Source of the DNA: JBELHR01 sp049606855
Lineage (GTDB): Bacteria > Bacteroidota > Bacteroidia > Flavobacteriales > Flavobacteriaceae
Length of the DNA stretch: 29,105 nt
Direction: 5' to 3'
Assembly: GCA_049606855.1 (NCBI GenBank)
Contig: JBMYVY010000017.1
Location: 1 to 29,105, forward strand
Every line of letters starts with the position of its first letter. Positions within the stretch are counted from its first letter, which is position 1. The position numbers and the translations under genes were made by a program. Under the pieces are notes generated by a model. It did no database searches. It worked only from the letters and a program-made list of their open reading frames with translations, and was not told the origin of the DNA. Below, piece after piece: positions 23,509 to 29,105 of the stretch.

Positions 23509-23760
23509 TTATTTCTTGAACTTCGCGTACTTGTTCTTAAACTTGTCAATACGACCAGCTGTATCTACCAATTTAGATTTACCTGTGTAGAATGGGTGAG
23601 ATGTTCTAGAAATCTCTAATTTGAATAGTGGATACTCAGCACCATCAACTTCGATAGTTTCTTTTGTATCAGCTGTAGAACGCGTTAAAAACACATCTCC
23701 ATTTGACATATCTTTGAAAGCTACCATTCTGTAATTCTCTGGATGTATACCTTTTTTCAT
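23509..23760 (-). CDS. rpmE2: 50S ribosomal protein L31, type B
   Basis: 83 aa. MKKGIHPENYRMVAFKDM, an extended central loop and SHPFYTGKSKLVDTAGRIDKFKNKY are L31 hallmarks. There is no CxxC zinc pair, and the length is that of the type B (zinc-free) paralogue. In organisms with both L31 forms the type B gene is often repressed by Zur under zinc sufficiency; whether a second L31 exists here cannot be seen. A palindrome overlaps its -33 region (23829-23849). Confidence 0.96.
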   Translation of the reverse strand: MKKGIHPENYRMVAFKDMSNGDVFLTRSTADTKETIEVDGAEYPLFKLEISRTSHPFYTGKSKLVDTAGRIDKFKNKYAKFKK

Positions 23761-23799
23761 CTTAACTCGCTTTTAAATCTATTTTTATTTTTGAGACTG

Positions 23800-23829
23800 C
23801 AAATTTAACCATAATTTTGAAATTACAAA
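23800..23829 (-). promoter_or_regulatory. rpmE2 promoter
   Basis: On the minus strand TTTG (23829-23826), 18 nt, then TAAATTTG (23807-23800), a full match to both Bacteroidetes boxes with a spacer one base shorter than usual. The start codon lies 39 bp further on. Confidence 0.75.
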
Positions 23830-23849
23830 CAAATAAACTGTTTATTTGT
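23829..23849. promoter_or_regulatory. 21-bp palindrome at the rpmE2 / cyclotransferase divergent promoters
   Basis: ACAAATAAAC-T-GTTTATTTGT: perfect 10-bp arms around one T. It touches the -33 box of rpmE2 and lies 30 bp before the divergent glutaminyl cyclotransferase start. The size and position suit a dimeric regulator; identity unknown. Confidence 0.5.
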
Positions 23850-23878
23850 AAAATAAATTAGAAAATAGCTGCTGACCA

Positions 23879-24913
23879 ATGAGTTTTAAAACCCTTTTAT
23901 CCTTTGTACTAATCTCAAGCTTTTTGTTTTCTTGTAAAACAGATTACAAATTTACATTAAATAGTCCCAAGAAAATAACAATCGATCAAGAATTAATCAT
24001 AAATCTAGAAGAAAAAAATAGCCTTCCCTATGATGGAGTAGTTTATAAAATTGATGGGAAAAAAATTGGAGAAAACAACCCCAGTATTAAACTTAATATT
24101 GCTAATTATTCACTAGGTAAACACTTAATTTCGGTCGAGGTTTCCTTTGAAGGAAAGCAAAAGAAAATCAATCGAGAAGTGTATTTTCTCTCAGATAGAG
24201 CTCCAATAATTTACGATTTTGAAGTAATTGCTTCCTATCCTCACGATGAAGAAGCTTTTACACAAGGCTTGGAATACAAAGATGGGTTTCTCTACGAATC
24301 TACTGGGCAATATAAAGGATCTACTCTAAGGAAAGTGGCACTCGAAACCGGTGAAATAATCAAAAAAATAGATTTGGGAGATGATTATTTTGGTGAAGGT
24401 CTTAGTATTTTCAATGATCAAATATATGTTTTGACCTGGAGGGCAAAAAAAGGCTTTATTTATGATTTAGAAAGCTTTGAAAAAACTGGAGAATTCAACT
24501 ACGGACAATCTAAAGAAGGCTGGGGATTGACTCATTCTGAAACAGAACTTATCAAGTCGGATGGTACGGAATACCTTTGGTTTTTAAATGTTATGAATCA
24601 AAAAGAACTAAGGAATATTCAAGCCTATACCAACAAAAGAAAAGCAGAGAAATTAAACGAGCTTGAAATGGTTGAAGGTTTGATTTATGCAAATCTTTGG
24701 CAAAAAGATAGTATTTTGATTATTGACCCTAGTAATGGAGCAATCGTTGGAATCGCTGATTTGTCGGCCTTAAAAAAGCGCATTAAATCAAACGGAGATG
24801 CAGATCAAGTATTAAATGGAATTGCATATGATTCCGGCAACAAACGATTGTTTGTCACCGGAAAAAATTGGAATAAACTCTTTGAAATTAAATTAACTCC
24901 AAGAAGTAATTAA
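23879..24913 (+). CDS. Glutaminyl-peptide cyclotransferase (Glu_cyclase_2 family), lipoprotein
   Basis: 344 aa. A lipoprotein signal ends in LFSC (Cys19), so it is likely anchored in the envelope. A short N-terminal beta domain (about 25-110) precedes the beta-propeller glutamine cyclotransferase domain (PF05096 type), with HDEEAFTQGLEYKDGFLYESTGQYKGSTL, DDYFGEGL, LTWR, GWGLTH, NELEMVEGLIYANLW and VLNGIAYD. It would convert N-terminal Gln of exported proteins to pyroglutamate. The N-terminal extension is extra to the catalytic domain. Divergent from rpmE2. Confidence 0.87.
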   Translation: MSFKTLLSFVLISSFLFSCKTDYKFTLNSPKKITIDQELIINLEEKNSLPYDGVVYKIDGKKIGENNPSIKLNIANYSLGKHLISVEVSFEGKQKKINREVYFLSDRAPIIYDFEVIASYPHDEEAFTQGLEYKDGFLYESTGQYKGSTLRKVALETGEIIKKIDLGDDYFGEGLSIFNDQIYVLTWRAKKGFIYDLESFEKTGEFNYGQSKEGWGLTHSETELIKSDGTEYLWFLNVMNQKELRNIQAYTNKRKAEKLNELEMVEGLIYANLWQKDSILIIDPSNGAIVGIADLSALKKRIKSNGDADQVLNGIAYDSGNKRLFVTGKNWNKLFEIKLTPRSN

Positions 24914-24914
24914 T

Positions 24915-26189
24915 TTAGTTATCCTTATAAACAACTCCGTCTTTCATTACAAACTTAACATCTGTAAGGACTTCTATATTCTTTATTGGATCACCGTCGA
25001 CCGCAATAATATCTGCTAAATAACCCGGGGCAAGTATTCCTAATTTACCCATTTTCAGAATATTTGAATTCACAATTGTTGCGGATTGAATTGCATCCAT
25101 AGGATCCATACCAGCTTCAACCATGTATACAAATTCATTGGCATTCTCACCGTGAGTAAAGACCCCTGCATCTGTTCCAAAAGCAATTGGAACTCCTTTT
25201 TTATAAGCAATTTTAAAAGTAGATTGAATCTTAGGACCTACCTCCAACGCTTTAGGGATTACCACATCAGGAAAATACCCAGGAACTTTAGCTTTTTCAG
25301 TTACTGCTTTTCCAGCAGTTATTGTTGGAACTAAATATACATCTTTGTCTTTCATCAGGGTCATGGTTTGATCTGACATAAAAGTCCCGTGCTCTATAGT
25401 TTTCACTCCCCCCATTATGGCACGTTGCATACCTTCATCTCCGTGCGCATGAGCGGCAACATGCATACCATAATCTTTTGCAGTAGTGGTGATTGCTGTA
25501 ATTTCCTCTAATGTAAATTGAGGGTTATGTCCACTTTTAGCAACAGACAAAACACCCCCTGTAGCGGTTATTTTAATTACGTCTGCACCATTTTTATAAC
25601 GTTGTCTCACTGCTTTTTTAGCATCATCCACTCCATTTACAACTCCTTCTTTAGGACCAGGATCTCCCTGTAGTACGCGTTTGTATCCATTGGTAGGGTC
25701 TGCGTGACCACCAGTTGTAGCGAGAGATTTACCCGCTGAATAAATCCTTGGACCGACTGCAATGTCTTTGTAGATTGCATTTCTCAAAGCGGTATTTACA
25801 CCGCTCCCTCCCAAATCACGTACTGTTGTAAATCCTGCCATTAGGGTTGTTTTGGCATTTTTAGAGGCATAAAATGCAACATCAGCCTCATTGAGTGTGA
25901 AAGTTTCTAAATATCTTTTAGGGTTCATTTCACTTTCCAAATGAACATGCATGTCAATAAGTCCAGGTAAGACTGTTTTGGAGGATAGATCAATTAAAGC
26001 AACTCCTTGCCCTGGTTTGACAAAACCTTTTTTAATTTCTTGTATAGTATTTCCTTGAATTAAAATACTCATTTTATCCATTGATTTCCCTTTTTCCGTA
26101 TCGATAAGAGTTCCACAATGAATAATTGTTGTGGTTTGAGCAAAAGACCCCAAACAAAATATTAGGAGTAAGTAGGCTAGTTTTTTCAT
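24915..26189 (-). CDS. Exported amidohydrolase (imidazolonepropionase-like)
   Basis: 424 aa. Signal peptide (MKKLAYLLLIFCLGSFAQ). Amidohydrolase metal ligands: HVH in LIDMHVHLESE, the Lys of VIKITATGG, His in AAHAHGDEG and IEHGTF, and Asp in FGTDAGVF. The group includes Xaa-Pro dipeptidase-like and prolidase-like enzymes; the substrate is unknown, possibly a peptide. The start at 26189 is chosen because it opens the signal peptide and follows a good -7 box; a longer reading from 26279 would overlap the divergent SDR gene. Confidence 0.88.
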   Translation of the reverse strand: MKKLAYLLLIFCLGSFAQTTTIIHCGTLIDTEKGKSMDKMSILIQGNTIQEIKKGFVKPGQGVALIDLSSKTVLPGLIDMHVHLESEMNPKRYLETFTLNEADVAFYASKNAKTTLMAGFTTVRDLGGSGVNTALRNAIYKDIAVGPRIYSAGKSLATTGGHADPTNGYKRVLQGDPGPKEGVVNGVDDAKKAVRQRYKNGADVIKITATGGVLSVAKSGHNPQFTLEEITAITTTAKDYGMHVAAHAHGDEGMQRAIMGGVKTIEHGTFMSDQTMTLMKDKDVYLVPTITAGKAVTEKAKVPGYFPDVVIPKALEVGPKIQSTFKIAYKKGVPIAFGTDAGVFTHGENANEFVYMVEAGMDPMDAIQSATIVNSNILKMGKLGILAPGYLADIIAVDGDPIKNIEVLTDVKFVMKDGVVYKDN

Positions 26190-26220
26190 AAATTTTAGTT
26201 GATTTTTTATTGTATTCTTC

Positions 26221-26228
26221 CAAATATA
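26221..26228 (-). promoter_or_regulatory. Amidohydrolase promoter -7 box
   Basis: TATATTTG on the minus strand fits TAnnTTTG, 31 nt before the start codon. No TTTG at the -33 distance. Confidence 0.5.
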
Positions 26229-26265
26229 CCGAATTTTCTTAGCTTTATACATTATACAATAAGAC

Positions 26266-26946
26266 ATGGAAAGAATCATAATTAGTGGGGTAAGTAGAGG
26301 GATTGGATTTGAATTATTAAATCTTGCAATTAAGAATAATATCGAAGTAATTGGATTATCGAGAAACTTAAATCCAGTGGAGCATCTAGCCTCTGATTGT
26401 GTGTCCTTGTTTGAACTTGATTTATCTAAACCAGAAAGTTTTGAAGCCTTAAAAAACTACTTAGCGGATAATAAGACAAAAAAAACGGCATTGATTCACA
26501 ATGCAGGGTATTTAGTAAACAAGCCTTTTGAAACAATCAGTCAAGAAGAATTCTTAAAAGTGTATCAAGTGAACGTTTTTGGACTTGCTCTTTTGAGCCA
26601 AACGGTTTTACCTTATTGTCTTGCTGATTCTCATGTGCTCACATTGAGTTCTATGGGCGGAATACAGGGAAGTATGAAATTCCCAGGGCTGGCAGCATAT
26701 TCCTCCGCTAAAGGCGCGGCTATTACCCTTTCTGAGCTTTTGGCTGAGGAATACAAAGATCGAAAAATCGCATTCAATGTAGTTGCCTTAGGTGCGGTAC
26801 AAACAGAAATGCTTGAAGAAGCTTTTCCTGGATACAAGGCTCCTATTGGACCAAGAGACATGGCGGAATACTTGTTCGATTTGGCACTAAAAGGGCATAA
26901 AATCTACAACGGAAAAATACTACAAGCCTCTAGTTCAACTCCTTAA
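26266..26946 (+). CDS. Short-chain dehydrogenase/reductase
   Basis: 226 aa. Rossmann motif SGVSRGIG (7-14), NAG (79-81), catalytic S129, Y145 and K149 (YSSAK). SRN after beta 2 suggests NADP(H). Substrate unknown. The stop codon overlaps the SprT-like gene start (TAATG), and the two are surely co-transcribed with the DUF389 gene. Confidence 0.92.
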   Translation: MERIIISGVSRGIGFELLNLAIKNNIEVIGLSRNLNPVEHLASDCVSLFELDLSKPESFEALKNYLADNKTKKTALIHNAGYLVNKPFETISQEEFLKVYQVNVFGLALLSQTVLPYCLADSHVLTLSSMGGIQGSMKFPGLAAYSSAKGAAITLSELLAEEYKDRKIAFNVVALGAVQTEMLEEAFPGYKAPIGPRDMAEYLFDLALKGHKIYNGKILQASSSTP

Positions 26947-27536
26947 TGAAATCATTAGTCAACTATATACCAAAGGGAGCAAATCACTACGTAAATAAGT
27001 TAGTAAAGCAGGATGATTTAGAAATAAGAGTCGTCAAAGAACGCCAAACCAAACACGGTGATTTTCGCGCAGATAAAAAAGGCTGTACCATCACTATAAA
27101 CAACAATCTTAATTCCTATAAGTTTTTAATCACATTAATTCATGAATTTGCCCACTACAAAGCCTTTAAAACTTACGGCTCAAAGATTGCTCCGCACGGA
27201 TTAGAATGGAAGTTAACTTATCAAAAGCTGATGTTACCTCTGCTTAACCCCGAGGTATTTCCAAAGGAAATGCTGCCGGTTTTGGCACAACATTTTATCA
27301 ACCCAAAAGCTTCCACCGATAGAGATCTTCATCTCAGTAAACTCTTGATGCAATACGACGAAAAAATAAATTCTCTAACCCTAACGGATTTAGCCGATGG
27401 GAGTCTATTTAAGTTCAAGAAAGAAATTTATCGTAAATTGCATATAAGAAGAACTCGAATATTAACCGAGAGAATTAGGGACAAACGACAATATGTTTTT
27501 AGCCCACATGCTGAAATAACTAAATATGAGCACTGA
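26946..27536 (+). CDS. SprT-like zinc metalloprotease-domain protein
   Basis: 196 aa. Zinc site HEFAH (H66, E67, H70), with H84 in APHGLEW as third ligand, the SprT/Spartan pattern. A basic C-terminal region (RKLHIRRTRILTERIRDKR) could bind nucleic acid. Human Spartan degrades DNA-protein crosslinks; bacterial SprT roles are not well established, so this is a family-based guess. No zinc-ribbon Cys quartet is seen in the C-terminus. It overlaps the DUF389 gene by 11 bp. Confidence 0.87.
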   Translation: MKSLVNYIPKGANHYVNKLVKQDDLEIRVVKERQTKHGDFRADKKGCTITINNNLNSYKFLITLIHEFAHYKAFKTYGSKIAPHGLEWKLTYQKLMLPLLNPEVFPKEMLPVLAQHFINPKASTDRDLHLSKLLMQYDEKINSLTLTDLADGSLFKFKKEIYRKLHIRRTRILTERIRDKRQYVFSPHAEITKYEH

Positions 27537-28929
27537 AGAATCGAAAAAAGAAACCACCAATAGTTTTAAAGTTTTTGCTAGAGCCTTTAGAAGGTTTATG
27601 GTTAAGTTATTGGATATACGGGAAGGAACTGATATACCAGAAACTATAGACAAGATTAAAGAGGGAATTGAAGTTAAATCTCATACTGCATGGATTCTCA
27701 TATTCTCGATTTTTATAGCTTCGATTGGCTTGAATGTAAGTTCTACAGCAGTAGTAATCGGAGCCATGCTTGTTTCACCTCTAATGGGTCCAATTTTAGG
27801 GATTGGACTTTCTGTAGGAACAAATGACATCGATACTTTAAAAAGTTCATTGAGAAACTTAGGGATTATGGTGGGACTTAGTATAGTCTCTTCTTTTTTG
27901 TTTTTTTCCATACCAATTTTCCAAGAGGCTACACCGGAAATCCTAGCTAGAACCAAGCCCGATATTCGCGATGTATTAATTGCAATTAGTGGTGGTTTAG
28001 CACTAGCAGTAGCTCTTAGTAGAAGAAAAGAACTTACCAATACCATTGCAGGTATAGCCATCGCAACCGCTCTTATGCCTCCCTTATGTACAGCTGGCTA
28101 TGGTTTAGCGGTTTGGAATTTGCAATATTTCGGTGGGGCAATGTTTCTATTTACCATTAATGCTCTATTTATTGCAATTGCAACCTTTGGGATAGTGAAA
28201 TTTTTACACTTCCCTGTGGTTCGTTATTTAGATTCAGCTTCACGAAGAAGGATTTCGCAAGTGGTTTCCGTCCTTTCTTTGATAATTATTGCCGGTAGTA
28301 TTTATCAATTTATTTTATTGTTCAGGGTGAATACTTGGAATTCTAATGCTCGTAAATTTGTTTCTGATATGCAGAGAGAAACCGGAGTAGGAATTATCAA
28401 GGAAACTCCAGATTATCGTAAAAAAACCATATCACTTGCCATTTTAGGGGAGCGTATGGATAGCCAATCCAGAGAAAAATGGTCAAATCGTATGGAAGAA
28501 TATGGCCTAAAAGGAACCACCTTGGAAATTGACCAAGACAACCAAGCCTCAAAACTGTTAGATAAGATTCAAACCTTAGAAAATCTATATGTAACCAATC
28601 AAGGTTATATCTCCGCAAAAGAAAAAACCATCGAAGACAAAGACAAGGAGATTCGAGAATTGAATCGATTGGTCAATTATTATAAAAATCAACAAATTCC
28701 ATTTTTGCAAGTAGCTCGTGAGGCGAAAATCAACAACCCTGAACTCGATCAAATTACCTTTGCTCGAAAAATCACAAGTAGCTTTGACAATCAAGTCGAT
28801 ACCTTAGCTGTTTTTCAAGTAAAATGGAATGACAGTATTAGGATCAATAAATCGGAACGTGACGAACGCTTAAAGGAATGGCTCAAGGCTCGACTGAATA
28901 TTGATAGCTTAATTATCGAAGAATTATAA
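27526..28929 (+). CDS. DUF389 (TIGR00341) membrane protein with C-terminal extension
   Basis: 467 aa. A short N-terminal cytoplasmic part is followed by the DUF389 membrane core (about 48-270) with STAVVIGAMLVSPLMGPILGIGLSVG and AIATALMPPLCTAGYGLA, about six to seven helices. After residue 275 comes a soluble region of nearly 200 aa with a probable coiled coil (about 343-390, rich in K/E/L/N). DUF389 function is not established; a transporter role has been suggested by fold. Last gene of the SDR-SprT operon. Confidence 0.87.
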   Translation: MSTEESKKETTNSFKVFARAFRRFMVKLLDIREGTDIPETIDKIKEGIEVKSHTAWILIFSIFIASIGLNVSSTAVVIGAMLVSPLMGPILGIGLSVGTNDIDTLKSSLRNLGIMVGLSIVSSFLFFSIPIFQEATPEILARTKPDIRDVLIAISGGLALAVALSRRKELTNTIAGIAIATALMPPLCTAGYGLAVWNLQYFGGAMFLFTINALFIAIATFGIVKFLHFPVVRYLDSASRRRISQVVSVLSLIIIAGSIYQFILLFRVNTWNSNARKFVSDMQRETGVGIIKETPDYRKKTISLAILGERMDSQSREKWSNRMEEYGLKGTTLEIDQDNQASKLLDKIQTLENLYVTNQGYISAKEKTIEDKDKEIRELNRLVNYYKNQQIPFLQVAREAKINNPELDQITFARKITSSFDNQVDTLAVFQVKWNDSIRINKSERDERLKEWLKARLNIDSLIIEEL

Positions 28930-28932
28930 AAC

Positions 28933-28973
28933 AAAAAAACCTCATAAGAATATAAATCCTATGAGGTTTTTTT
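28933..28973. terminator. Bidirectional terminator between DUF389 gene and tRNA-Lys
   Basis: CCTCATA (28940-28946) / TATGAGG (28960-28966) with a 13-nt loop and seven A / seven T on the outside. It ends the SDR-SprT-DUF389 operon and the tRNA-Tyr-Lys transcript coming from the right. Confidence 0.9.
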
Positions 28974-28974
28974 G

Positions 28975-29047
28975 TGACCGGGCTGGGGCTCGAACCCAGG
29001 ACCCTCTCCTTAAAAGGGAGATGCTCTACCAACTGAGCTACCCGGTC
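28975..29047 (-). tRNA. tRNA-Lys (anticodon TTT)
   Basis: 73 nt on the minus strand. Acceptor GACCGGG/CCCGGTC, D arm GCTC..GAGC, anticodon stem TCTCC/GGAGA with loop CTTTTAA (anticodon TTT), T arm CTGGG-TTCGAGC-CCCAG, discriminator A. CCA not encoded. Confidence 0.97.
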
Positions 29048-29057
29048 TAGAAAAATG

Positions 29058-29105
29058 TGGTGAGAGCAGGATTCGAACCTGCGAAGCTTGCGCAACAGAT
29101 TTACA
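29058..29105 (-). tRNA. tRNA-Tyr (anticodon GTA), 3' part
   Basis: Minus strand, with the 5' half beyond the window end. It begins with TGTAAATCTG (GTA anticodon and 3' side of its stem), then a long class II variable arm (TTGCGCAAGC region), T arm GCAGG-TTCGAAT-CCTGC, acceptor TCTCACC and discriminator A. The long variable arm together with TGTAAA supports tyrosine. It lies 10 bp upstream of tRNA-Lys in the same transcript. Confidence 0.88.

Noticed and set aside
28913..29095. Minus-strand open frame of 60 codons
   Set aside because: It runs through tRNA-Lys and the partial tRNA-Tyr; the string VAQLVEHLPFK comes from translating the tRNA sequence.

Overview
The window looks like a core chromosomal segment of a Bacteroidota bacterium, most likely a flavobacterium-like member of the Flavobacteriales. 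Support for this: AT-rich DNA; several promoters with the Bacteroidetes -7 box TAnnTTTG (rpsA, fumC, rpmE2, prfB and the amidohydrolase); type B ribosomal protein L31; an OMP_b-brl/CarboxypepD_reg TonB-dependent receptor; DUF2141 and 2TM-domain proteins; a six-domain S1 starting with an acidic N-terminus; and little use of Shine-Dalgarno sequences. I see no insertion sequence, phage gene, CRISPR array or toxin-antitoxin pair. Genus cannot be decided from the sequence.

Layout. 1-1320: the 3' part of tRNA-Gly(TCC), then a tandem duplication of a small outer-membrane beta-barrel gene in which promoter, gene and terminator are all copied. 1331-2906: a rhomboid protease and a divergent LpxL-type acyltransferase. 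2896-5772 (minus strand): glmM followed by a class V PLP enzyme resembling cysteine desulfurase. 5806-7804: rpsA with a consensus promoter, a leader hairpin and a terminator. 7825-8541: a SAM methyltransferase. 8519-12830: a regulatory block. On the minus strand lies an operon of a DUF2141 secreted protein, a LytS-type histidine kinase with a C-terminal 2TM domain, two free-standing 2TM proteins and a LytTR response regulator. Divergent from it are an ECF sigma factor (TTG start) and a four-helix membrane protein. 12815-16861 (minus strand): metalloprotease, threonine aldolase and MsrA. 16925-18980: prfB, a HAD phosphatase and an ArsC-like protein, all overlapping. 19093-21570: TonB-dependent receptor. 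21647-23760: a small membrane protein, fumC and rpmE2. 23879-26189: a lipoprotein glutaminyl cyclotransferase and an amidohydrolase. 26266-28929: SDR, SprT-like and DUF389 genes in one overlapping string. 28975-29105: tRNA-Lys(TTT) and part of tRNA-Tyr(GTA).

The most interesting part is the 8.5-12.8 kb regulatory block. All three membrane components downstream of DUF2141 carry the same 2TM module. The divergent intergenic region contains two direct repeats on the minus strand, ACAATTCAT and ACAGTTCAT, separated by exactly 12 bp. This matches the known architecture of LytTR binding sites, and one copy fits the published 9-bp consensus at every position. The simplest reading is an autoregulated LytTR two-component system built around 2TM domains, sharing its control region with an ECF sigma factor. 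Its signal and targets are unknown. Most other genes are conserved housekeeping genes arranged in tight operons with clear intrinsic terminators.
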